The notes beneath the pieces were generated by a model. It was not told where the DNA came from and ran no database searches. It saw only the letters and a list, made by a program, of their open reading frames with translations. From NCBI GenBank assembly GCA_000433475.1, contig HF993110.1, positions 1 through 64,000 of the forward strand: a stretch of DNA of 64,000 nt, in the 5' to 3' direction. A program made the translations under genes and the position numbers. Of this stretch, positions 24,822 through 33,898 are shown in pieces; the stretch's first letter is position 1, and every line of letters starts with the position of its first letter. The DNA is from Mycoplasma sp. CAG:956 (GTDB lineage Bacteria; Bacillota_I; Bacilli_A; RF39; UBA660).

Positions 24822-26462
24822 TTATTCTATTTTTTTATAATTATTTCCAAAAATTTCACTTGCTATTTTTTCTAACTCGCTTTTATTTTCTTTTATAATT
24901 ATATCGTTATCTATTATCTCATATTTATAACCATTTTTGATATTATTTATATATTTATTTCGTTCTTGTTCCCATTTTTTTGGCGAAACAGCAACTAAAT
25001 AATAATTACCGTTAAAAAATAAATTAAAATCTTTCTCTAATGACTTAATATTCTGATTTATTAAATCATTAGTTATATCTAAATTATTAGTCAAAATTGC
25101 ATATTTATCCGAAGCTGCAACTATATTAGTATCAGCTAAATAAGATATCATTGCTTTATTAGTATTACTTTCGTAAATAACAAAATCATTCCACTTACTC
25201 TTTATATTGTTTAAATAGTCTTTTTTAGCATTAACAAAAGTATTATTTATTCTTACATCGATATCGAAATCTATAACTTTATTTTTTTTCTCTGGTTTAT
25301 TTTCTTGGGAAATAATTGTCTGCTCTATTGCAGGTGCCGATATTTTAGGCTTTTCCTCTATTTGTTTAATTATCGCTGATTCTTTTTTACTATCAGTTAA
25401 CTTTGCTATATTTTTATCCACAAAATTATTTCCCGGGAAATAATTTATATATTTTAAAAATACAATTTCTAATAAATCATAATAATTTGCACCATTTCGT
25501 TCGCCAGTTAATAATTTGTTTAATTCAAAAACTAAATTATATAAATTATCAAAATCTAATTTTCCGTTATAATTATCTAATTTGATATCTATTAATACAC
25601 TCTTTATTTTAGTAATAATTTTATCTATTAGAACTTTTATATCTATACCATCATTTTTTATTTCATTAATATAATCTATAAGTTCTGCTACACTATTATT
25701 CTCATAATAACTTAGTAACTGATTTATTTTTTTATTTGAAATACCTCCAAAGTTAGCAATTACATCTTGAATATCAATTTCTTCGCCATTTCCAGCAACC
25801 TGGTCTAAAATACTTAAAGCATCTCTTAACCCGCCATTAGACATCATAGCTATTTCTTTAATTGCGTCATCAGTAACTTTTAAATTTTCCTCACCACATA
25901 CAAATTTTAATCTATTTTCTATGTCTTGAATAGAAATAGGCTTGAAATCAAATCTCTGACACCTTGATAATACTGTAATTGGAACACTTTGAATATCAGT
26001 TGTTGCTAATATAAATACTACGTCTTTTGGTGGTTCTTCCAAAGTTAATAATAAAGCATTAAATGCACTTGTGGATAACATATGAAATTCATCTATAATA
26101 TAGACTTTTATCTTCATACTACTTGGTGCCAATCTTACATTATTAATTATTTCCCTTATATCATCTACGCCATTATTAGAAGCAGCATCTAATTCAATAA
26201 TATCAGGACTGCTTTCAAAGTTTACACAATTTTGACATTTATTGCAAGGATTTCCGTCAATAGGGTGTAAACAATTAATTGCTTTTGCAAATATTTTAGC
26301 ACTACTAGTCTTGCCAGTTCCCCTTGGTCCTGTAAATATATAAGCATGAGCAAACTTATTATTTATTACACTATTTTTTAATAATTTTTTTGTGTATTCT
26401 TGACCTACTAAAGAATCAAAATCATGAGGTCTATATTTTCTATATAATACTTGATAATCCAT
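24822..26462 (-). CDS. dnaX: DNA polymerase III gamma/tau subunit
   Basis: DnaX is the ATPase core of the clamp loader. The 546-residue protein has MDYQVLYRKYRPHDFDSLVGQE at the start, Walker A GPRGTGKTSSAK (about 40-51), the zinc module CLHPIDGNPCNKCQNC (about 59-74), Walker B VYIIDEFHML and the sensor VLSRCQRFDFKPI. The C-terminal tau-like region is poorly conserved. AAGGAG lies just before ATG 26462. Residues near 340 (NYFPGNNFVDKN) come from a Noc-binding palindrome plus DnaA box, nearly the same module as in holB. Confidence 0.95.
   Translation of the reverse strand: MDYQVLYRKYRPHDFDSLVGQEYTKKLLKNSVINNKFAHAYIFTGPRGTGKTSSAKIFAKAINCLHPIDGNPCNKCQNCVNFESSPDIIELDAASNNGVDDIREIINNVRLAPSSMKIKVYIIDEFHMLSTSAFNALLLTLEEPPKDVVFILATTDIQSVPITVLSRCQRFDFKPISIQDIENRLKFVCGEENLKVTDDAIKEIAMMSNGGLRDALSILDQVAGNGEEIDIQDVIANFGGISNKKINQLLSYYENNSVAELIDYINEIKNDGIDIKVLIDKIITKIKSVLIDIKLDNYNGKLDFDNLYNLVFELNKLLTGERNGANYYDLLEIVFLKYINYFPGNNFVDKNIAKLTDSKKESAIIKQIEEKPKISAPAIEQTIISQENKPEKKNKVIDFDIDVRINNTFVNAKKDYLNNIKSKWNDFVIYESNTNKAMISYLADTNIVAASDKYAILTNNLDITNDLINQNIKSLEKDFNLFFNGNYYLVAVSPKKWEQERNKYINNIKNGYKYEIIDNDIIIKENKSELEKIASEIFGNNYKKIE
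25414..25442. promoter_or_regulatory. Noc-binding site with adjacent DnaA box inside dnaX
   Basis: TTATCCACA (25414-25422) and TATTTCCCGGGAAATA (25427-25442) are both perfect matches to their consensus. The spacing of four bases equals that in holB. The coding product is NYFPGNNFVDKN. Confidence 0.88.
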
Positions 26463-26502
26463 AAAAACTCCTTGTTCCATATTATATCATAATTAATTTT
26501 AA

Positions 26503-26919
26503 TTATCTTATATTTCGAAAGAAATTGTTAAATAACTTCGAATAATTTTCAATAAATTGATTGTCTATTTTATCTAGCTTTTTATATTTTACCTGTTGAT
26601 AACTTTTTTCTTCTTTACAATCTAATATATAATAAACTTTTGATATTCTAGCAGCTTCTATTACGGCCTGGCACATTTTACATGGTTTTAATGTTGTAAC
26701 CATAGTATATCCATCTAATCTAAAGTCTTTTAGTTTTTTCTCAGCTTCAATTATGGCATTTATTTCAGCATGCCCTAAAACATACCCTTTTTTATGCCTA
26801 TTATTATATCCTGTAGCAACGATTTTATCATTTTTAATCAAAATTGCTGATACGGGAATGTCAGCATTCTTATAAGCTTTTAAAGCCAATTTATATAGCA
26901 AATCAAGATATTTTTTCAT
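26503..26919 (-). CDS. tadA: tRNA(Arg) adenosine-34 deaminase
   Basis: TadA converts A34 of tRNA-Arg(ACG) to inosine. This deaminase of about 138 residues has the zinc and catalytic motifs HAEINAI (about 55) and PCKMCQAVI (about 85) and the N-terminal DIPVSAILIKNDKIVATGYN. An open frame extends to 26952, but that part is the SRP RNA terminator. GGAG lies 7 bp before ATG 26919, which I take as the start. Confidence 0.93.
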   Translation of the reverse strand: MKKYLDLLYKLALKAYKNADIPVSAILIKNDKIVATGYNNRHKKGYVLGHAEINAIIEAEKKLKDFRLDGYTMVTTLKPCKMCQAVIEAARISKVYYILDCKEEKSYQQVKYKKLDKIDNQFIENYSKLFNNFFRNIR

Positions 26920-26936
26920 ATTAAACTCCATAAAAA

Positions 26937-27016
26937 AAGTGCACATAAGCATTGATAGTTATGGCTGCTGTATTCCTACCCTGACCAGGTTCCTATGTAC
27001 TTATTGCACCTCTTAA
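26937..27016 (-). ncRNA. ffs: Small signal recognition particle RNA (4.5S-like)
   Basis: On the minus strand the RNA contains the diagnostic SRP domain IV stretch GGAACCTGGTCAGGG...GGAATACAGCAGCC. The ends pair (GTGCAATAAG near 27013 with CTTATGTGCAC near 26940) and are followed by a T-run. At about 80 nt it is the short form without an Alu domain, unlike the roughly 270-nt scr of B. subtilis. It lies just upstream of tadA and dnaX, where scr is found in Bacilli. Confidence 0.9.
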
Positions 27017-27119
27017 TATTATCATAAAATGAAAAAAGATACAACTAAAACTTATCATATTCGTTAATTATAATATTTTTAATTACATACAAATATATTG
27101 TGCATAACTTATTTTGCTA

Positions 27120-27135
27120 TGTTTCACGTGAAACA
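27120..27135. promoter_or_regulatory. parS site 1
   Basis: TGTTTCACGTGAAACA is a perfect match to the parS palindrome bound by ParB. The stretch from here to gyrA (27572) holds four such sites and otherwise only AT-rich sequence. Confidence 0.95.
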
Positions 27136-27319
27136 TTAAAATTTTGAATTTACTAGAAATGATAATTATAAATTATATTTTATAATTTTAAGATAATTTT
27201 TTATAATAAATAGACAACTATTTTTTCTAAAATATTAAGTTTAACGCATTAATTTGATTATATACCTTTATTTTAAGTAATAGATTATGAATTTGAAATA
27301 AAAAACATGTTAATAACAA

Positions 27320-27335
27320 TGTTTCACGTGAAACA
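27320..27335. promoter_or_regulatory. parS site 2
   Basis: This is a second perfect TGTTTCACGTGAAACA, exactly 200 bp from site 1. Confidence 0.95.
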
Positions 27336-27495
27336 TTAAATTTTTTAAATATAAAACTATATAACAAATTATGACTTATCACAATTAATTAAATTTAAAT
27401 AAGTATATAAAATAAAAATGCTTTATGTAAAAACAAATAATTATAAAATTTAAAAATATCGTTTTTATTAAAGCAAATTTATTTATCAACAGTAA

Positions 27496-27511
27496 TGTTT
27501 CACGTGAAACA
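27496..27511. promoter_or_regulatory. parS site 3
   Basis: This is a third perfect TGTTTCACGTGAAACA, 176 bp from site 2. Confidence 0.95.
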
Positions 27512-27539
27512 TTAAAAAAATTATAAACAAAAAAAACAA

Positions 27540-27555
27540 TGTTTCACGTGAAACA
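27540..27555. promoter_or_regulatory. parS site 4
   Basis: This is a fourth perfect TGTTTCACGTGAAACA, 44 bp from site 3 and 17 bp beyond the gyrA stop. It could also fold as a hairpin at the end of the gyrA transcript. Confidence 0.95.
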
Positions 27556-27572
27556 TTGTCTAATCATTGTTA

Positions 27573-30053
27573 TTATACTTGAACATTATCTAACCTTGGT
27601 TCAATATTGTTATCTGAAAATGTACTCTCTTCTTCATTTTGTTCTGTTGATTTAATCAAAGTGATTGTTGATACTTTTTGACCATCTTTTAAATTTATTA
27701 ATCTAACACCTTGAGTTATTCTTCCTAATACACTAATTTGGCTTATTGGCATTCTCATTATCATTCCTGAATTAGTTACAATTATTACATCATTCGCATC
27801 ACCTATAACTTTAAAGTCGGCGATTTTGCCATTTTTATCGGTTATATTTAATGCCTTAACTCCTTTAGATCCTCTTCGAGTTTGTCTAAAGTCAGCAACC
27901 TTAGTTTGCTTACCATAGCCATTTTCAGTTACAAGTAAGATATTATCATCATTACTTACAACTTCAGCACTGACTACTATAGCATCATCTTCCAAATCAA
28001 TGCCTTTAACACCACTAGCAGTACGTCCCATATCTCTAATTTCATCTTCAGTAAACTTAACCATGCGACCTTCGCTAGAGCCAATCAAAACCATATCATT
28101 GCCACTTGTCTTCTTAGCAGCGATTAATTCATCATTTTCCTTCAAAGTAATAGCAATTTTACCATTTTGACGTATATTTTCAAATTGAGTTAAACTTGTC
28201 TTTTTAATTATACCACATTTAGTTACAAATAGCAAGTATTTTTTATCGTCATTTGCAGAAATTTTAATTACACTACTAATTCGTTCATCCTTATCAATTT
28301 GTAATAAGTTGATTATTGGCAATCCTTTTGATTGACGACCAAATTGTGGAATTTCATAACCTTTTAATCTATATACTTTACCTTTATTAGTAAAGAATAA
28401 TAAATAATCATGTGTTGATAAGTCCACTAAATGCTCTACAAAATCTTCTTCATTAGTAGTCATACCCTTAACACCAACTCCACCACGATTTTGTGATTTA
28501 AATGTATCACTAGTTGTTCTCTTAATATAACCTTTATTAGTTAAAGCAACAACTATATTCTCTTCTGGAATTAATGCTTCATCATCAATATAATCAATAG
28601 CCGTCATATCTATTTCTGTACGACGTTCATCAGCATATTTAGCTTTAATTTCTAGTAATTCTTGTTTAATGATTTCATAAATCTTCGCATCACTTGCTAA
28701 AATACCTTTTAATTCATCAATTAATTTTAATAAATCATTTAGCTCTTCTTCAATCTTGCTGCGTTCTAAACCAGTTAATCTTCTTAATTTTAATTCTAAT
28801 ATAGACTCAGCTTGAACATCATCTAAACTAAATTTAGTCATTAATTCATGTTTAGCCGTTTCATCATCTTTAGCATTTCTAATTATGTTAATAACTGCAT
28901 CTAAATTATCTAAAGCTATCTTATAACCTTCTAAAATATGAACACGTTTTTCAGCTTTTTCTAAATCGTATTTAGTTCTTCTATAAATAACTTCTCTTTG
29001 ATAATCAATATATTTACTAATAATTTCTTTTAAATTTAAAGTCTTTGGTAAACCCTGATCTAGCATTAAGAAAATAATACCATAAGTAGTTTGTAAAGAA
29101 GTATGTTTATATAAGTTGTTTAATACTACATTAGCATTTGCTTCCTTCTTTAAATGAACTACTAACTTAATTTCAGTTAATGTTGACTCATCATGTAAAT
29201 CAGTAATTCCTTCAAGAACTTTATCTCTTACTAATTCTGCAATTCTCTTTTGAAGTTCCATCTTCGTTACTTGATAAGGAATATCTGTAAATACTATTTG
29301 TTGTTTACCATTATGCTCTATGATTTCAGCATGAGCTCTAATAGTAATGGTTCCACGACCTGTTTCATAAGCTTGTTTAATACCTCTATTACCTAAAATA
29401 GCAGCTCCTGTTGGAAAATCTGGACCTTTTATATACTTCATCAATCCATCAACAGTAATGTCATTATCATCAATATAAGCAACACAACCATCAATTACTT
29501 CTCCTAAATTATGAGGAGGAATATTTGTCGCCATACCAACAGCAATACCCATAGTACCATTTACTAAAATATTTGGAAATCTACTAGGAATAACAACAGG
29601 TTCTTTCTTTGTTTGGTCAAAGTTAGGAACAAAATCTACTGTATTCTTGTTGATATCTCTTAATAATTCTAAAGATATCTTTGACAATCTAGCTTCTGTA
29701 TAACGATAAGCAGCAGCACCATAGCCATCAACTGAACCAAAGTTACCATGACCATCAACTAAAGGATGACGATAACTAAAGTCCTGTGCCATTCTTACCA
29801 TTGCATCATAAACAGACGTATCACCGTGTGGATGATATTTACCTAAAACAGCACCTACTGTTGTTGCACTCTTACGGAAAGCTTTATCAGGAGTTAAGCC
29901 ATCTTCATACATTGTGTATAGAATACGACGATGTACTGGTTTTAAACCATCTCTTAAATCAGGTAATGCACGAGCTATAATTACATCCATTGCATAGTTA
30001 ATGAAAGAATCTTTCATTACATTAACAACATTTTTTGATTCTCTATTATCCAT
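27573..30053 (-). CDS. gyrA: DNA gyrase subunit A
   Basis: GyrA cuts and rejoins DNA during supercoiling. The 826-residue protein has the breakage-reunion domain with the catalytic Tyr in AAYRYTEARL (about 122), the quinolone region HPHGDTSVYDAMVRMAQ with Thr at the position of E. coli Ser83, and a C-terminal beta-pinwheel with a GyrA-box-like QTRRGSKG at about 740. It is 10 bp from gyrB, downstream in the same operon. Confidence 0.98.
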   Translation of the reverse strand: MDNRESKNVVNVMKDSFINYAMDVIIARALPDLRDGLKPVHRRILYTMYEDGLTPDKAFRKSATTVGAVLGKYHPHGDTSVYDAMVRMAQDFSYRHPLVDGHGNFGSVDGYGAAAYRYTEARLSKISLELLRDINKNTVDFVPNFDQTKKEPVVIPSRFPNILVNGTMGIAVGMATNIPPHNLGEVIDGCVAYIDDNDITVDGLMKYIKGPDFPTGAAILGNRGIKQAYETGRGTITIRAHAEIIEHNGKQQIVFTDIPYQVTKMELQKRIAELVRDKVLEGITDLHDESTLTEIKLVVHLKKEANANVVLNNLYKHTSLQTTYGIIFLMLDQGLPKTLNLKEIISKYIDYQREVIYRRTKYDLEKAEKRVHILEGYKIALDNLDAVINIIRNAKDDETAKHELMTKFSLDDVQAESILELKLRRLTGLERSKIEEELNDLLKLIDELKGILASDAKIYEIIKQELLEIKAKYADERRTEIDMTAIDYIDDEALIPEENIVVALTNKGYIKRTTSDTFKSQNRGGVGVKGMTTNEEDFVEHLVDLSTHDYLLFFTNKGKVYRLKGYEIPQFGRQSKGLPIINLLQIDKDERISSVIKISANDDKKYLLFVTKCGIIKKTSLTQFENIRQNGKIAITLKENDELIAAKKTSGNDMVLIGSSEGRMVKFTEDEIRDMGRTASGVKGIDLEDDAIVVSAEVVSNDDNILLVTENGYGKQTKVADFRQTRRGSKGVKALNITDKNGKIADFKVIGDANDVIIVTNSGMIMRMPISQISVLGRITQGVRLINLKDGQKVSTITLIKSTEQNEEESTFSDNNIEPRLDNVQV

Positions 30054-30063
30054 TGTAAACCTC

Positions 30064-31992
30064 CTAATAATCTAAGTTTGAAGCAAAATGAGCATTTTCT
30101 TCAATAAATTTTCTTCTAGGTTCTACTTCTTCACCCATTAATAAGCTAAAAATTCCATCTGCTTCCATTGCTTCGTCTAGCTTAACTTGAATTAATGTTC
30201 TGTTATTTATATCCATTGTAGTTGAACATAATTCCTCTGGATCCATTTCACCAAGTCCCTTATTACGAGCTACATCAAATTTAACATTTGCTGGTAAAGT
30301 TTTTAAAAATTCATCTCGTTCAGCATCTGTTAATACATAGTGGAAGTTTTTTCCCCACGAAACTTTATATAATGGTGGCTGAGCAATATAAATATGTCCA
30401 GTTTCAACTAATGGTCTAAAGAAACGATAGAACAAAGTTAAAAGTAAAATTCTAATATGGTCACCATCAACATCTGCATCAGTCATAATAATGATTTTAT
30501 CATATCTTAATTTAGAAATATCAAAATCTTCACCAATACCAGTACCAAATGCTGTAATCATACTTCTGATTTCTTCATTTGAAAGCGCTCTATCTAATCT
30601 CGCCTTTTCAACATTTAAAATTTTTCCTCTTAAAGGTAAAACAGCTTGAGTCTTAGAATTTCTACCACCGATAGCAGAACCACCGGCTGAATCTCCCTCG
30701 ACAATAAATATTTCACATTCACTAGGATTTTTACTTGTACAATCGGTTAATTTTCCCCATTGATTAGATAGGTCTAAACCACCTTTTGTTTGTCTTTGTA
30801 ATTCTCTAGCTTTCTTAGCGGCCATTCTAGCACGAGAGGCTGTTAATGATTTTTCAACAATCTTCTTAGCTATTTCCGGATTTTCCATTAAATATCTCTC
30901 AAAACCATTGCTAAATACATCATCAGCAATTTTACGAACTTCCATATTACCTAATTTGGTCTTAGTTTGTCCTTCAAATTGAGGATCTGGATGTTTACAA
31001 GAAATAATCATTGTTAAACCTTCACGAACATCATCACCTGTTAATGGATCAGCTTTCTCACTTAACATTTTATTGTTACGAGCATAATTGTTAATAATTC
31101 TTGTTAAAGCTCTCTTAACCCCGTCTTCATGAGTTCCACCTTCGTGAGTATGAATATTATTTGTATATGAATATAAAGCTTCATTATAGCCATCATTATA
31201 TTGCATAGCTACTTCAATTAAAATGTTATCTTCTCTTCCTTCAACATAAATTACATCATCATGTATAGGTGTTTTATTTTTATTTAACATTTTAACAAAT
31301 TCAATAATTCCTCCCTGATACAAGAATTCATCTTTTTTATTATCTTCTCTATCATCCATAAGAATTATTCTTAAGCCTTTATTTAAGAAAGCAATTTCTT
31401 GTAGTCTTTTAGCTAAAGTAGCATAGTTATAAACCGTTGTTTCTCTAAATATTTCTGGATCAGCTTTAAATCTTACTGTTGAACCTGTACGATTAGCATC
31501 ACATTCACCTATAATTTTTAAAGGTTCCACTGAATGTCCACCATTTTCAAATTTTTGATAGTAAATGTGACCATCACGATAAATCGTAACTTCAAGCCAT
31601 GTTGATAAAGCATTAACAACAGAAGCACCTACTCCGTGCAAACCACCAGATACTTTGTATCCGCCACCGCCGAATTTACCACCAGCATGCAATACCGTAA
31701 AAATAGTTTCAACGGTTGATAAACCAGTTTTTTTATTCATACCAGTTGGAATACCACGACCATCATCACGAACTGTAATTATATTGCCCTTTTCTACAAT
31801 TACTTCAATATCATCACAATATCCAGCTAAGGCCTCATCGACAGCATTATCAACAATTTCCCAAACTAAATGATGAAGTCCAGCCTCACCAGTAGTACCA
31901 ATATACATACCAGGTCGTTTGCGAACAGCTTCTAATCCTTCTAATACTTGAATATCATTATCATTATAATCTTCATGTCCTAATTCTCTCAT
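30064..31992 (-). CDS. gyrB: DNA gyrase subunit B
   Basis: GyrB supplies the ATPase of gyrase. The 642-residue protein has the GHKL motifs DDGRGIPTG and GGLHGVGASVVNAL, the TOPRIM motifs FIVEGDSAGGSA and IIMTDADVDGDHI, and PLRGKILNVEKARLD between them. It overlaps the recF stop by 4 bp (ATGA). The length is typical for Bacilli and it lacks the insertion seen in enteric GyrB. Confidence 0.98.
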   Translation of the reverse strand: MRELGHEDYNDNDIQVLEGLEAVRKRPGMYIGTTGEAGLHHLVWEIVDNAVDEALAGYCDDIEVIVEKGNIITVRDDGRGIPTGMNKKTGLSTVETIFTVLHAGGKFGGGGYKVSGGLHGVGASVVNALSTWLEVTIYRDGHIYYQKFENGGHSVEPLKIIGECDANRTGSTVRFKADPEIFRETTVYNYATLAKRLQEIAFLNKGLRIILMDDREDNKKDEFLYQGGIIEFVKMLNKNKTPIHDDVIYVEGREDNILIEVAMQYNDGYNEALYSYTNNIHTHEGGTHEDGVKRALTRIINNYARNNKMLSEKADPLTGDDVREGLTMIISCKHPDPQFEGQTKTKLGNMEVRKIADDVFSNGFERYLMENPEIAKKIVEKSLTASRARMAAKKARELQRQTKGGLDLSNQWGKLTDCTSKNPSECEIFIVEGDSAGGSAIGGRNSKTQAVLPLRGKILNVEKARLDRALSNEEIRSMITAFGTGIGEDFDISKLRYDKIIIMTDADVDGDHIRILLLTLFYRFFRPLVETGHIYIAQPPLYKVSWGKNFHYVLTDAERDEFLKTLPANVKFDVARNKGLGEMDPEELCSTTMDINNRTLIQVKLDEAMEADGIFSLLMGEEVEPRRKFIEENAHFASNLDY

Positions 31993-33083
31993 ATATCCTC
32001 CCTTATTTCACCAAATCCACAGTTAAAAATTTTATTATCTTTATCTTTAATATAACTTGGCAATTTATTTAAATCAGTAACAGTAATAAATATCTGTAAA
32101 TCTTTATCAATAACTTCTAAAATATTATTAATTTTTTCATTATCTAGCTCACTAAATAAGTCATCTAATATCAAAATAGGCTTAATATTTCGCTCATGTT
32201 TAAACAATTCTATTAAAGAAAGTTTATAAGCAATAATTGCATTTTTTTGTTGACCTTGTGAAGCATAATCTTTTAAAGACTCACTCTCAAAACAAAATGC
32301 ATAATCATCTTTATGAACCCCTAAAGTTGTATTACCAAGTAGCATGTCTTTATCTTTAAGACTATTATACATTTTCTTTAACTTTTCCTGATTTTTATCC
32401 TTTAATTCTGACTGGTATTTAATTTTTAAAGTACCAATACCGCTTATTTTACTATAAAAATCACCTATATATTTATTAATTTGCTCAATAAAATTGACTC
32501 TTTTTTTATAAATTTTTAAACCGTAATCTATTAATTTATCTGTTAATATATCTAAATATGTCTGTGATTTATTCGCATTGGCATACATAACCTTAAGATA
32601 GGCATTTCTTTGTTTCAATACTTTTTCATAATCATTAAGTAAATTAACAAATTCATTATCAAACTGTGACATATCAATATTAAGATTTTCTCTTCTTGTA
32701 CTAGGCGAATCTTTAATTACTTTTAAACTATCGGGATGAAATAATACAATGTTTACCTTAGCTATATAATCACTTAACTTATTTTGACGATGACTATCTA
32801 TCTTTGCAATTTTACCATCACCGGAAATAGTAAGTTGATATTCTTTATTTATATTATCAAAAACTACCCCCGATATTTTTGTTAAGTTTTTATCTTTCAT
32901 TACTAATACCTTATCTGTACTAGAGCGAAAAGATTTTGTTAACCCTAAGACATATATTGCTTCAATTAAATTAGTCTTGCCACTACCATTCTTACCATAT
33001 ATAACATTAATATTTGGAGAGAACGATAAAGTTAAATGATTATAGTTTCTAAAATTAAGTAACTTTAGATTGACTATTCGCAT
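31989..33083 (-). CDS. recF: DNA replication and repair protein RecF
   Basis: RecF is an SMC-like ATPase that directs RecOR to gaps. The 364-residue protein has Walker A YGKNGSGKTNLIEA (about 29-42), the signature YASQGQQKNAIIAYKLS (about 272) and Walker B ILILDDLFSELD (about 302). It overlaps gyrB. The usual small rlbA (yaaA) gene upstream of recF is absent; a comK-like gene stands in the interval to dnaN instead. Confidence 0.97.
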   Translation of the reverse strand: MRIVNLKLLNFRNYNHLTLSFSPNINVIYGKNGSGKTNLIEAIYVLGLTKSFRSSTDKVLVMKDKNLTKISGVVFDNINKEYQLTISGDGKIAKIDSHRQNKLSDYIAKVNIVLFHPDSLKVIKDSPSTRRENLNIDMSQFDNEFVNLLNDYEKVLKQRNAYLKVMYANANKSQTYLDILTDKLIDYGLKIYKKRVNFIEQINKYIGDFYSKISGIGTLKIKYQSELKDKNQEKLKKMYNSLKDKDMLLGNTTLGVHKDDYAFCFESESLKDYASQGQQKNAIIAYKLSLIELFKHERNIKPILILDDLFSELDNEKINNILEVIDKDLQIFITVTDLNKLPSYIKDKDNKIFNCGFGEIREDI

Positions 33084-33109
33084 TTAAAGTGCCTCTTTCT
33101 AACTTATAG

Positions 33110-33143
33110 TAAAATAATAGGTATATTAGTACCCATATACCTA
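33110..33143 (-). terminator. Hairpin between comK and recF
   Basis: On the minus strand TAGGTATAT pairs with ATATACCTA over 9 bp around an 8-nt loop, followed by TTATTTT. It lies 45 bp after the comK stop and probably terminates or attenuates that transcript before recF. Confidence 0.5.
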
Positions 33144-33188
33144 CTTAAATTATAACATAAATTCTGCTTATTTTACAGCCTATTTTCT

Positions 33189-33653
33189 TTATTTCGCCAA
33201 TTTTCTTAGAGTATTAACCATTTTTAATTTGGTAGCCCGCATATATTGATTTTCAAATATTCCATAAGATATATTAATGATTAATTTTTGTCCATTTTTA
33301 AATAGTACTTCGGTATCATAACCACTTCTTTTATAAGTTAAAATGTTATTAAAACACACCCATGAGCAAGCTCTTATTCTTGGTGAACACATCGGAAAAA
33401 ATATTAATTCCATACTTCCTTCAACCATTACTGGCACTTTATGCTTAATACCTAGTAAACTCATTGAACCTTTTTGACGACCTTCTAAAGTTGAACCAAA
33501 ATATTCACATCCATATTTAATAATATTAGTTGGTGTATCATCTAGTTTTAATATTTTATCTTGTTCATAAATTTTGGTTAAAACTTTTCCTTTATTATCT
33601 GTAATTCCCTCTAAAAATAATGTATCTTCATTAATTGAATATAATTCTTTCAT
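33189..33653 (-). CDS. comK: ComK-like competence transcription factor
   Basis: This 154-residue protein matches ComK across its core: YFGSTLEGRQKGSMSLLGIKHKVPVMV (about 51-77), then IFFPMCSPRIRACSWVCFNNI (about 84-104). B. subtilis ComK (192 residues) binds paired AAAA-N5-TTTT boxes and switches on DNA uptake genes. The C-terminal tail is shorter here. The position between dnaN and recF is unusual. A GGGGGAAA site precedes ATG 33653, and the upstream region holds three 10-bp repeats. Confidence 0.85.
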   Translation of the reverse strand: MKELYSINEDTLFLEGITDNKGKVLTKIYEQDKILKLDDTPTNIIKYGCEYFGSTLEGRQKGSMSLLGIKHKVPVMVEGSMELIFFPMCSPRIRACSWVCFNNILTYKRSGYDTEVLFKNGQKLIINISYGIFENQYMRATKLKMVNTLRKLAK

Positions 33654-33700
33654 AAAATTTCCCCCTTTTTAATGAATTGTGCAGTAGCATAGCATTTTGT

Positions 33701-33734
33701 TTTGTCGAATTTTGTCAAATTTTGTCGAATTGGT
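33701..33734. repeat. Three tandem 10-bp repeats upstream of comK
   Basis: TTTTGTCGAA, TTTTGTCAAA and TTTTGTCGAA follow each other without spacing. One 10-bp unit is close to one helical turn, so a bound factor would see all copies on the same face. On the comK strand they read as A-tracts (GACAAAA) in phase. They are candidates for promoter-proximal control of comK. Confidence 0.55.
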
Positions 33735-33898
33735 AAAAAAAGGTAAATTTTAATTAAAAATTATGTACTAATTTTTAAAATTCGCTTAATAACTATTAAT
33801 AAAATTGCATATTTTATTAAGTTTAAAACAAAAAAAGAACCAAATTTCTTCAGTTCTCCATCATTATTATGTAATTATTAAAAATTAAATCCAAAACC

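Noticed and set aside
21279..25442. Mobile palindromic elements of the Rickettsia type in pth, holB and dnaX
   Set aside because: The 16-bp core equals the known Noc-binding consensus, which explains the repeats without invoking a mobile element.
33701..33734. A CRISPR-like repeat array
   Set aside because: The three 10-bp units adjoin without spacers and there are no cas genes.
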